A stretch of DNA of 9,548 bases, taken from NCBI GenBank assembly GCA_021786555.1, contig JAJYNB010000346.1, forward strand, positions 1 to 9,548, written 5' to 3'. The notes beneath the pieces were generated by a model, which saw only the letters and a program-made list of their open reading frames with translations, was not told the DNA's origin and did not search any database. The stretch is from Bacillota bacterium. GTDB taxonomy: Bacteria > Bacillota > Desulfitobacteriia > Desulfitobacteriales > JAJXUE01. Positions 1 to 6,494 of this stretch are shown here, piece after piece (position 1 is the first letter of the stretch; every line of letters begins with the position of its first letter). Both the position numbers and the translations under genes were made by a program.

Positions 1-1070
1 TCTTTCAAGTTCTCTGGCGGAACGTGCAAAACGTCCCGGCGCGACATGGTAAGTGAACCGCTGGGACAAACTGAGGCGCATATTCCGCAGCCGATACAAA
101 CCGCTTCATTTACCACCGGGATTTCAGCCCCGTCGCCCTGGTCGCTCATCGCAATGGCATGGATTTGGCACCGGTCGGAGCAAATGCCGCAGGCGGCGCA
201 GCTGTCCGCGTCCAAAGCCGGGATGAAGTTGCTGGGATGGGTGGCAAATACTTGTTGTTCGTTAATATCCCGCAGCACATGGCAGCAGCAGCCGCAGCAG
301 CTGCAGATGTAGGTGGGCTTATTCATCACATTGTCGCACAGGTGGACCAGGCCAAGTTCCTGGGTCCGGTCAAGTACCTGCAGCAGGTCTTCCACTGTGG
401 CCGCTTTGCCCAGACCTTTACGCACAATCCATTCAGCAGCGCCACCCAGGGACATGCAAACGTCCAGCGGAGCATCGCAGGCTCTGCCCAGGTGAGTTGC
501 TTCATGGCGGCAGGCACAGGTTGTTATGGCACCGCCGCCCGCCTGCCAGATAATCTCCGTAGCCCGCTCATAACTCAGCACTTCTGTTTCCACTGCCAGC
601 GGGATGACGCTTTCATACACCAGGCTGCGCATCATTTTCGTATCCAGTCCCGCTATTTCCTGCGCCACTCCATCACTGTGAAAGTAGTTTTCAAACAGCT
701 CCGCGAGCTCTTTGAAGTTCAGCTGATCCCCTGTCCGCATAAAGGTGTATTCGAAGAATCCCACGATTACCGGAGCCAGCATGTAGTAAAAGGTATCCTT
801 GCGGGGAATGTCCAGCACCAGGCCCTTGTCAGACATTCCGTCCAGGATGCCTTTTAGTTCGTGCTCCTCAATGCCGGTGAGAGCCGAAATCTTGGCCAAG
901 GGCATTGGCAGCAAAGGGAATTTGCTGCCCACCATGGCTTCGCTCTCCGTATACAGGCGGTGCAGAATTGCCATCAGGTGCTCATTAACCGGGGCGCCCT
1001 CCGGAGTCTTGCTCAGCCGCTCGGCCAGGGCCTGATAAATTTCTTCCTTGGCATTAACCAAATGTCCCAC
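1..1070 (-). CDS. Cysteine-rich 4Fe-4S protein with winged-helix-like N-terminus (3' end outside window)
   Basis: The reading frame is open for 356 codons from a GTG at 1070 to the left window edge, so the C-terminus is missing. The start is set by a strong GGAGGAGGAG ribosome binding site 8 bases upstream. Residues about 57-105 look like a winged-helix fold followed by an aromatic stretch (YYMLAPVIVGFFEYTFMR). A first cysteine motif has C185, C187-R, C198 and C205. A second is the compact CSCCGCCCH at 256-264, with C245 just before it. Two ferredoxin-type motifs follow: C291/C294/C297/C301 (CAACGICSDRC) and C325/C328/C331/C335-P (CIGCGICASVCP). The visible part has 19 cysteines. I infer a cytoplasmic electron carrier or redox-sensing protein. 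Proteins of this layout are annotated only as 4Fe-4S proteins in anaerobes, as far as I recall, and I know of no established function. It is divergent from a second Fe-S gene. Confidence 0.85.
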   Translation of the reverse strand, partial: MGHLVNAKEEIYQALAERLSKTPEGAPVNEHLMAILHRLYTESEAMVGSKFPLLPMPLAKISALTGIEEHELKGILDGMSDKGLVLDIPRKDTFYYMLAPVIVGFFEYTFMRTGDQLNFKELAELFENYFHSDGVAQEIAGLDTKMMRSLVYESVIPLAVETEVLSYERATEIIWQAGGGAITTCACRHEATHLGRACDAPLDVCMSLGGAAEWIVRKGLGKAATVEDLLQVLDRTQELGLVHLCDNVMNKPTYICSCCGCCCHVLRDINEQQVFATHPSNFIPALDADSCAACGICSDRCQIHAIAMSDQGDGAEIPVVNEAVCIGCGICASVCPSGSLTMSRRDVLHVPPENLK

Positions 1071-1213
1071 TAACCGTTCTCCTCCTCCATAACTTTTCTA
1101 TTTCTATTTGTGTTTCAACCTGTTATGCTCTAATAATATCACACTACCGTCCTGTCCATAGGTCAACGGAGTAACTAACACCCTTGAAAATTTCATTGGT
1201 AAGTTGTCTACCG

Positions 1214-1222
1214 TGCTATAAT
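1214..1222 (+). promoter_or_regulatory. Extended -10 promoter element for the QueG-like gene
   Basis: TGCTATAAT is a perfect extended -10 element (TG-N-TATAAT). A weak -35 candidate, TTGGTA at 1196-1201, has a short 15-base spacer, which an extended -10 can tolerate. Transcription would start near 1229, giving a 5' leader of roughly 70 bases before the GTG at 1303. Confidence 0.6.
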
Positions 1223-1232
1223 TAACATGGAC

Positions 1233-1251
1233 TAGTTGTGTGCCATAACTA
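1233..1251 (+). repeat. Inverted repeat in the 5' leader, possible operator or leader hairpin
   Basis: TAGTTGTG at 1233-1240 pairs with CATAACTA at 1244-1251 across a 3-base loop, with one G-U pair. It begins about 11 bases after the -10 element, at or just past the expected transcription start. That position fits a repressor operator or a stabilising 5' hairpin. There is no U-run after it, so it is not a terminator. The role is inference. Confidence 0.35.
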
Positions 1252-1302
1252 CACGAAAATTAGCGATCCTAAGGACATATAAGCATTCAGGGAGGAATTC
1301 TG

Positions 1303-2160
1303 GTGAACAAAGAGGATTTGATTCAAATAGCAACATCCTTTGTGGAAACCTCAGCGGATAACATTATCTCTAAGCCCATCGCGCTGTCTGAGAGCGTCGA
1401 AGGGATGAAAATTTTTGAGCCGCCGATTTTTGCTTTTGGTGCCGCGGACGATGAAGGCTTTGAGTCCCTTCAGGACCCGTCGGTTATAGGAAAACATTTC
1501 ATGCTGCCCAAAGAATGGCTGCCCCAGGCAAAGACCGTTATCTCTTTTTTCCTGCCCTTTACTGCTGCTGTAAAGCAGGGAAACAGAAGGGACCTGTCCT
1601 GGCCTTCAGAGGAATGGCTGCACGGTCGGATCGAGGGACAGGCCTTCATCAACAAGTTGTGCCTGCATTTGCAGTCGGCATTGATAGACGCAGGGTATAA
1701 CAGCCTTGTACCTTGTTTGGATCAAAGGTTCTGGGCCAAAACCGGCTTCAGCAATGCTGCTCCCTATGCCGATAATGGCAGCGAAGCCTTAGCCTTTACC
1801 AGTACCTGGTCAGAGCGGCATGTGGCCTTCGTGTGCGGACTTGGGACCTTCGGTCTCTCCAAAGGGCTGATAACCAAAAAAGGCATGGCTGGTAGACTGG
1901 GCAGTGTCGTCACTGAGTTATATCTGCCGCCAGACTCGAGGGGATACAAAGAGATCTACGAATTCTGTGATATGTGCGGCACCTGTGCCAAGAACTGTCC
2001 GGTTAATGCCATATCCATAGCAAAAGGCAAGAACCATATAATCTGTTCTAATTTCGTGGATGAAACCCTTGAAAAACACAAACCGAGATATGGCTGCGGC
2101 AAATGCCAGGTAAAGGTACCCTGCGAAAACGGCATCCCGAAGAAGGCGCATGCAATTTAA
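1303..2160 (+). CDS. QueG-like double 4Fe-4S cluster protein (epoxyqueuosine reductase-related)
   Basis: A 285-residue protein starting at GTG 1303, with AGGGAGG 7 bases upstream (1289-1295). The central part carries the family-typical ERHVAFVCGLGTFGLSKG segment (171-188). The C-terminus binds two predicted 4Fe-4S clusters: C222/C225/C228/C232-P (CDMCGTCAKNCP), and C248 with C265/C268/C274 (YGCGKCQVKVPCENGIP). This resembles the Fe-S domain of epoxyqueuosine reductase QueG and reductive dehalogenases. True QueG uses cobalamin to reduce epoxyqueuosine in tRNA. Members of the CGKCQ-x4-PCE subgroup are widespread in anaerobes, are often present in several copies, and to my knowledge have not been shown to do that reaction. 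No tRNA-modification gene is nearby; the divergent neighbour is another Fe-S protein. I therefore call it a QueG-like reductase of unknown substrate and give no symbol. Confidence 0.87.
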   Translation: MNKEDLIQIATSFVETSADNIISKPIALSESVEGMKIFEPPIFAFGAADDEGFESLQDPSVIGKHFMLPKEWLPQAKTVISFFLPFTAAVKQGNRRDLSWPSEEWLHGRIEGQAFINKLCLHLQSALIDAGYNSLVPCLDQRFWAKTGFSNAAPYADNGSEALAFTSTWSERHVAFVCGLGTFGLSKGLITKKGMAGRLGSVVTELYLPPDSRGYKEIYEFCDMCGTCAKNCPVNAISIAKGKNHIICSNFVDETLEKHKPRYGCGKCQVKVPCENGIPKKAHAI

Positions 2161-2196
2161 GCTAAAACCGGTCGTTTGCTTACTCATCCTTCTCCG

Positions 2197-2234
2197 AAAA
2201 AATTAACCACTGGCCGGTTGGCCAGTGGTTTTCG
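2197..2234. terminator. Bidirectional rho-independent terminator between convergent genes
   Basis: AACCACTGGCC (2205-2215) and GGCCAGTGGTT (2220-2230) form a perfect 11-bp stem with a GGTT loop. On the minus strand the stem is followed by AATTTTTT (complement of 2204-2197), a good U-tract for the acyl-CoA synthetase gene ending at 2253. On the plus strand it is followed by a short T-run, which would serve the QueG-like gene ending at 2160. Confidence 0.88.
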
Positions 2235-2252
2235 CGTCCTGCGCAAAATACC

Positions 2253-3905
2253 CTATTCCTTGAACAGCTCGCCAAACTTCATTCTCAGGTCCCGCTTCAA
2301 TATCTTGCCGCTGGGTGTCTTGGGCAGTTCCTCCAAAAAGACAACACTCTTGGGTACCTTGAAGCCAGCCAGGTTCTGGCGGCACAGCTCGATGATCTCG
2401 GCCTCTGAGATTTCCATACCTTTTTTCGGTACCACAAGGGCGCTGACCGCTTCCACCCACCGGGGATGGGGCAGTCCCACCACCGCCACTTCCGAAACCC
2501 GGGAATCCAGGTAGACTACTTCTTCCACTTCCCGGCTCGGCACGTTCTCGCCGCCGCTCTTGATCATGTCCTTCTTGCGGTCAGCAACGGTGATGTAGTT
2601 GTCTTCGTCATACACCCCGATATCGCCGCTGTGGAACCAGCCGTGGGCGAAGGTACTCTCAGTCTTGTCGGGCTCCTTAAAGTACAAGAGCATGGCATGG
2701 GGCCCGCGGCCGCAGATTTCCCCGGGCACACCCTCCTCTTCAACAGGATTATGCTCGTCATCCTCCAGGCGGGTCTCCATACTTAGCCCGCCCTTGCCGG
2801 CTGACCCCAGCTTGTTCAGGGCGTCTTCCGGCCTCAGCATGGTGTGGTAGGGGCCGAGCTCAGTTTGCCCGTAGTAGTTATACCATTTCTTGCAGTTGGG
2901 CAGGCGCTGCATCAGTTCCTTCAGCACTTCCACCGGCATGATCGAAGCCCCGTAATACCCCTTGCTGACCGAACTCAGGTCATACTTGTCGAAGTCGGGG
3001 TTGCGCATCAGGCCGATCCACACCGTGGGCGGGGCGAAACACATGGTTACTTTATATCTGGCGATACTCTCCATAATGCTTCTGGGGTCGGCGGCGTAAA
3101 GAAGGATGTTGGTGGCTCCCACCATCAGGGCTGGAGTGAGGAAAACGTCCCGCTGGGCGCAGTGGTAGACCGGCAGGGCATTGATATTTACGTCTTCAGC
3201 CGTGTATTGTCCGTCGATGATGCAGCTGGTGTACTCTGCCAATAGGGCTTGGTTGGTCAGGATTACGCCTTTGGGCAGGCTCTCTGTGCCGCTGGTGTAG
3301 GTCATTTGCACCGGGTCCTCGATATTCAGTTCCACCTCAGGTTCGGCGGCGGGATAGGCGCGGTACCAGGAGTCAAAATCCTTGAATCCGCCGGGCGCCG
3401 CATCTCCCCGGCCCTGCCCGGACCAGATCAGGGTCTTGATGCTTGGCATCTCGTCCAGGACGTCCTTCACCAAATCATACAAGGCATCCTCTACGATGAA
3501 GACCTTGCTCTCCGAATGGTTGATGCAGTAGCTGATATCCTTGCCCCGTAACATGTAGTTTACGGCCAGGTAGATGCCCCCCGCTTTTGCCGTGCCCAGC
3601 CAGGTCAGCACATGGTGCACAGTGTTGTGGGCCAGGATCGCTACCCGGTCATATTTCTCTATCCCTAAGTCAAGTAATGCGTTGGCGACCCTGTTGGCTT
3701 CCTCCTCCAGCTGGCTGTAGGTAAGGGTAATATCGTTATAGATCAGAGCCGGCTTGTCAGAATAGCGGTTAGCGCTGCGCCGGATGACATCAGCCACCAC
3801 CCACCTGTTCACATGATTATACCGGCTGCGCAGGAACCCCAGGTTCTCCGCGTTAATGACGTTGTAGCGTTCTCTCTCCTTTTCGGTCAAGGGCTTGTGC
3901 TCCAT
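2253..3905 (-). CDS. AMP-forming acyl-CoA synthetase (fatty/organic acid-CoA ligase)
   Basis: A 550-residue member of the ANL adenylating superfamily. It joins a carboxylic acid to CoA through an acyl-AMP intermediate, using ATP. The AMP-binding P-loop is YTSGTESLPKG (203-213); the usual form is TSGTTGxPKG. YYGQTE is at 344-349, WFHSGD at 423-428, and the hinge and C-terminal domain begin at DRKKDMIKSGGENV (442-455). The catalytic lysine is K534 in TPSGKILKRD. Length is normal for the family and all core motifs are intact, so it should be active. The ATG at 3905 has GGGAGG 8 bases upstream. It is the last gene of a leftward set after crotonase and thiolase genes, which suggests that it supplies the CoA ester for their pathway. 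The substrate cannot be read from the sequence; medium/long-chain fatty, alicyclic or aromatic acids are all possible. A terminator hairpin follows the stop. Confidence 0.92.
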   Translation of the reverse strand: MEHKPLTEKERERYNVINAENLGFLRSRYNHVNRWVVADVIRRSANRYSDKPALIYNDITLTYSQLEEEANRVANALLDLGIEKYDRVAILAHNTVHHVLTWLGTAKAGGIYLAVNYMLRGKDISYCINHSESKVFIVEDALYDLVKDVLDEMPSIKTLIWSGQGRGDAAPGGFKDFDSWYRAYPAAEPEVELNIEDPVQMTYTSGTESLPKGVILTNQALLAEYTSCIIDGQYTAEDVNINALPVYHCAQRDVFLTPALMVGATNILLYAADPRSIMESIARYKVTMCFAPPTVWIGLMRNPDFDKYDLSSVSKGYYGASIMPVEVLKELMQRLPNCKKWYNYYGQTELGPYHTMLRPEDALNKLGSAGKGGLSMETRLEDDEHNPVEEEGVPGEICGRGPHAMLLYFKEPDKTESTFAHGWFHSGDIGVYDEDNYITVADRKKDMIKSGGENVPSREVEEVVYLDSRVSEVAVVGLPHPRWVEAVSALVVPKKGMEISEAEIIELCRQNLAGFKVPKSVVFLEELPKTPSGKILKRDLRMKFGELFKE

Positions 3906-3931
3906 AAGTAAATCCTCCCTTTAAATCCTCA

Positions 3932-4011
3932 CTTTTACTCTAAGCGTCCCCTCCAAAGCTGTTGTCAGTGCTTCCCTAGCCCCCTTTTACTTCCGTCCGT
4001 CCAAAGCTGTT
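3932..4011. repeat. Diverged direct repeat upstream of the acyl-CoA synthetase gene
   Basis: Two copies lie about 50 bases apart in the same orientation. Each copy has CTTTTACT (3932-3939 and 3984-3991), then CGTCC (3945-3949 and 3994-3998), then the identical 12-mer TCCAAAGCTGTT (3952-3963 and 4000-4011). Small length differences separate the blocks. They fill much of the 175-bp gap between the thiolase and synthetase genes. A local duplication or a pair of regulator sites are both possible. Confidence 0.6.
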
Positions 4012-4080
4012 CTGTTTTTAGTCAACTATGGCTGCGGTCCTGGTTGTCTATCCCCCCATACGGTCAAGAAAGACCTTGCC

Positions 4081-5259
4081 CTAACATTTTTCAATCATAA
4101 TTGCTTTCCCCATGCCACCTCCCACGCACAAGGTTGCCAGGCCCCGCTGGATATTCCTCCGTCTCATTTCATGTAAGAGGGTCACCACCAGCCTGGAACC
4201 GGTGGAACCAACCGGGTGTCCCAGGCCGACTCCGCTGCCGTTCACATTCACGATCTCACGGTCTAGTTCCAGGAGTTTTTCACAGGCCAAGTACTGGGCG
4301 GCAAAGGCCTCGTTCAGTTCAATCAAGCCAATGTCCGCTAAAGTTAGCCCTGTTTTGTTCAGGAGCTTTTTCACCGCCGGTACCGGCCCGTACCCCATGA
4401 GGTCAGGTTCCACTCCCGCCTTGGCGGAGCCTATTATCCGGGCCAGAGGCTTGATACCGAGCTCGGCGGCCTTTCCTTCCGACATCAGCACCACCGCTGA
4501 TGCCCCGTCATTGAGCCCCGAAGAGTTGCCGGCTGTCACTGTACCCTTTTCCCGGAACGCAGGTTTCAGCTTGGCCAGATCTTCCCTAGACAGGTCGCGG
4601 CGGGGGTGTTCGTCCTGGCTCACCAGCAAGGTTTGACCTTTGCGAGCGGGAACCGGTACCGGGACAATCTCCTCGGCAAAACGCCCATCGTCCGTCGCCT
4701 TGACAGCTAAGCGATGGCTGCGCAGCGCAATCTCATCCTGTTCTTCCCTGGTAATCCCGTATTTGTCCGCCAGCCTCTCGGCTGTCTCCCCCATCATAAT
4801 CTTGTAATCCGGGTCTGTGAGCATTTCCCAGAGAGCATCGGTCATCTCGCCATGGGTAAGCCGCTGGCCCCAGCGGGCGTTTTTCAGCACATAGGGAACA
4901 TTGCTCATGGACTCTGTGCCGCCGGCTACGATGATATCCGCATCCCCCATGGCAATCTGGCGGTAACCCTGGACAATGGACTCCATGCCGGAAGCGCACT
5001 GCCTCTGGATGGTAACTCCGGTGGCCGTGACCGGCAGTCCTGCCCTTAGAGCAGCCACGCGGGCTATGTTTGGTTCATCGGAGCGCTGGGCGCAGTTTCC
5101 CAGCACTACCTCTTCCACTTGACCCTTGTCTATGCCGGCCCTTTTGATAACCTCTTCAATCACCAAACTGGCCAGCTGGTTGGCCATTAAACTCTTCAGG
5201 GACCCGCCAAAGTCTCCCACCGGTGTGCGTACTGCGGCGACGATTACTACATCCTGCAT
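4081..5259 (-). CDS. Acetyl-CoA acyltransferase / acetyl-CoA acetyltransferase (thiolase)
   Basis: A 392-residue thiolase, the usual length for the family. It cleaves a 3-ketoacyl-CoA with CoA to release acetyl-CoA, or runs the reverse condensation. The acyl-accepting nucleophile is C88 in QRQCASGMESI. NEAFA is at 316-320. The catalytic histidine is H348 in GLGHPVGSTGSR, and the second cysteine is C378 in CVGGGMG. All active-site residues are therefore present. The GHPVGSTGSR form differs slightly from the commoner GHPLGASGAR. The ATG at 5259 follows a good AAGGAG-type ribosome binding site. The gap to the upstream crotonase gene is only 30 bases, so the two are almost certainly co-transcribed. 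With the ligase downstream this points to degradation of an acid through beta-oxidation-like chemistry. Whether the direction in vivo is breakdown or synthesis (acetoacetyl-CoA) cannot be decided here. Confidence 0.93.
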   Translation of the reverse strand: MQDVVIVAAVRTPVGDFGGSLKSLMANQLASLVIEEVIKRAGIDKGQVEEVVLGNCAQRSDEPNIARVAALRAGLPVTATGVTIQRQCASGMESIVQGYRQIAMGDADIIVAGGTESMSNVPYVLKNARWGQRLTHGEMTDALWEMLTDPDYKIMMGETAERLADKYGITREEQDEIALRSHRLAVKATDDGRFAEEIVPVPVPARKGQTLLVSQDEHPRRDLSREDLAKLKPAFREKGTVTAGNSSGLNDGASAVVLMSEGKAAELGIKPLARIIGSAKAGVEPDLMGYGPVPAVKKLLNKTGLTLADIGLIELNEAFAAQYLACEKLLELDREIVNVNGSGVGLGHPVGSTGSRLVVTLLHEMRRRNIQRGLATLCVGGGMGKAIMIEKC

Positions 5260-5289
5260 TTTTCCTTCTCCTTATCATTTGTGTTAATA

Positions 5290-6060
5290 TCAACTGTTCT
5301 TGTTACCCAGAAAGGCGCTTAACCGGTCCTCAAAATCACTGGTATCGCTGGCAGCCATAATGCTTTCCCTTTCCGCCTCCAGCTGTTCCGCCAGGCCGAA
5401 GCCTAAGGCTTTGTTCAGCAGCCTCTTGCTTTGGGCAAAGGCAAAAGCCGGTCTGGATGCAACAGTTTCGGCCAACTGGCTGGCCCGTTTCATCAATTCC
5501 TCCGGCGGCGCCACTTGATTGATCAGCCCGTGGCTGAGGGCCTCGCCGGCCGTCAGCACGGGATCGAGCAGTAGGAGTTCGGCAGCTTTGGCCATGCCTA
5601 TTTGCCTTGGTACCGTAAGTGTCCATCCCCCATCAGGAGTCAAACCTATGGAGGTATAAGCTTGCTTGAATTTGGCCCCTTCGGAGGCTATGCGCAAATC
5701 ACAGGCCATTGCCAGGCTGAGCCCAGCTCCGGAGGTCACTCCGTTGATTGCCGCTATCACCGGTTTTGGGATTTGACGCAGGTCCATAATCAGCCGGTTC
5801 AGTTTTGGGATCAAGGCTCCGAAAAGTTCAGGTTTTGGTCCCTCCCAGGCGGCGAAGTACTTCACATCACCGCCGGCGCAGAAGGCCCTTCCCACCCCCG
5901 TGATGATCACCGCCCGTACCTCCGGGTCGCGGCCCGCAGCAGCAATGGCCGCTCCCAGCTCCTCACTCAGCTGAAGATTGATTGCATTCAGGCTTTCCGG
6001 GCGGTTGAGTTGAATTGTTACCACCTGACCAACTCTCTCAACCTTTACAACTTTTCCCAT
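5290..6060 (-). CDS. Crotonase-family enoyl-CoA isomerase/hydratase, PaaG-like
   Basis: A 256-residue crotonase-fold protein acting on an acyl-CoA. I place the start at ATG 6060, where GGATGGTGA precedes it; an upstream in-frame TTG at 6081 has no properly spaced ribosome binding site. The first oxyanion-hole segment is FCAGGD (60-65) and the second is SGAGLSLAMACD (110-121). Aligned by eye with rat enoyl-CoA hydratase, the two catalytic glutamates are replaced: E144 by S115 (in GLSLA) and E164 by Y135 (in FKQAY). Instead there is D143 in GLTPDGGW, the pattern of PaaG-type isomerases, where an aspartate in this loop is catalytic as far as I recall. An isomerase role on an unsaturated or ring acyl-CoA is thus more likely than plain hydration; the exact reaction is open. 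It lies 40 bases after the zinc-ribbon gene and 30 before the thiolase gene. Confidence 0.88.
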   Translation of the reverse strand: MGKVVKVERVGQVVTIQLNRPESLNAINLQLSEELGAAIAAAGRDPEVRAVIITGVGRAFCAGGDVKYFAAWEGPKPELFGALIPKLNRLIMDLRQIPKPVIAAINGVTSGAGLSLAMACDLRIASEGAKFKQAYTSIGLTPDGGWTLTVPRQIGMAKAAELLLLDPVLTAGEALSHGLINQVAPPEELMKRASQLAETVASRPAFAFAQSKRLLNKALGFGLAEQLEAERESIMAASDTSDFEDRLSAFLGNKNS

Positions 6061-6100
6061 GCTATCACCATCCTTTAACAATTCCTAAGCCACGGCATGC

Positions 6101-6355
6101 TCAGCTCAAGATTCCCCGCACTGTAGGGGCAATCAACAAGAGCAGAAGGACCAAGGCAACCAGGAGCATAATGATTCTAAATACCAGACCCTGCGGACCG
6201 CTTTGTTCAGCTGCATGTTTGATAAGCCTAGCGGAAGTCAAGGGAGTAGCCATCCCCGGATCATCATAGCCGTAGTACTGCCTGAATTTATACAGGCACT
6301 GGCTGCATTCGGGCGCTGAATCCTCATTGGGCGAGCCGCATCGCGGACAAATCAA
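6101..6355 (-). CDS. Small zinc-ribbon membrane protein of unknown function
   Basis: An 84-residue protein if started at TTG 6355, giving MICPRCGSPN at the N-terminus. AGGGGGG sits 8 bases upstream (6364-6370). A longer form from ATG 6418 (105 residues) stays open but has no visible ribosome binding site, and its extra residues do not look conserved. In the short form C3/C6 (CPRC) and C17/C20 (CSQC) make a zinc ribbon. A linker of about 35 residues follows, then one hydrophobic segment (about 58-76) and a short tail, so it is a single-pass membrane protein with the ribbon probably in the cytoplasm. Such proteins are common and uncharacterised. It is the first gene after the sigE terminator and heads the acyl-CoA gene set, with 40 bases to the next start. 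A functional link to that pathway is only inferred from position. Confidence 0.72.
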   Translation of the reverse strand: MICPRCGSPNEDSAPECSQCLYKFRQYYGYDDPGMATPLTSARLIKHAAEQSGPQGLVFRIIMLLVALVLLLLLIAPTVRGILS

Positions 6356-6363
6356 TTCACCCA

Positions 6364-6370
6364 CCCCCCT
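6364..6370 (-). promoter_or_regulatory. Ribosome binding site that supports the TTG start of the zinc-ribbon gene
   Basis: AGGGGGG on the minus strand lies 8 bases before the TTG at 6355. No comparable site precedes the upstream ATG at 6418, so this decides for the shorter protein. Confidence 0.55.
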
Positions 6371-6435
6371 AATATCTGATACTTCTTTTTTCCATGAATA
6401 GACGGAATTTTCCTGCATCCCGTCTTAAGGGGCCC

Positions 6436-6467
6436 AAAAAAAAGAGACAGGCATGGTCTGTCTCTTT
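6436..6467 (-). terminator. Rho-independent terminator of sigE
   Basis: On the minus strand a perfect 10-bp stem, AAAGAGACAG / CTGTCTCTTT (6458-6467 with 6441-6450), has a 7-base loop and runs into eight T residues (complement of 6443-6436). It starts 27 bases after the sigE stop. It separates the sporulation genes from the zinc-ribbon/acyl-CoA set, which therefore needs its own promoter. I could not identify one. Confidence 0.92.
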
Positions 6468-6494
6468 GCTTCATCTTGTGAACGGTTTAAAGAT

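Larger units (their letters stand above)
1071..1302. other. Divergent intergenic region between two Fe-S protein genes
   Basis: This 232-bp AT-rich spacer separates two head-to-head genes. It must hold both promoters. The rightward one has a clear extended -10 element near 1214-1222. For the leftward gene I found only poorly spaced candidates: TTGACC (reverse complement of 1161-1166) and TATTAT (reverse complement of 1133-1138) lie 22 bases apart. No ORF of note is present. Confidence 0.6.

Noticed and set aside
46..857. Long plus-strand open frames over 46-857
   Set aside because: The opposite strand encodes an uninterrupted protein with two ferredoxin motifs and further cysteine motifs. 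The plus-strand frames are antisense shadows with no family-like sequence.
1070..1090. Six-codon ORF (MEEENG) on the minus strand whose TAG overlaps the GTG start of the Fe-S gene
   Set aside because: Its codons are simply the purine-rich ribosome binding site read in frame, and it has no ribosome binding site of its own. A leader peptide cannot be supported.
1133..1166. Possible leftward promoter TTGACC/TATTAT upstream of the cysteine-rich Fe-S gene
   Set aside because: The two hexamers are 22 bases apart and there is no activator site to explain that spacing. A TGGACA alternative leaves only 14 bases.
4060..4080. Possible terminator after the thiolase gene
   Set aside because: Only a 4-bp GGTC/GACC stem without a T-run is present; transcription into the synthetase gene is more likely.
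6356..6440. Promoter for the zinc-ribbon/acyl-CoA operon, including sigma-E or sigma-G types
   Set aside because: No pair of hexamers with acceptable spacing and no sporulation-type consensus could be seen after the sigE terminator.
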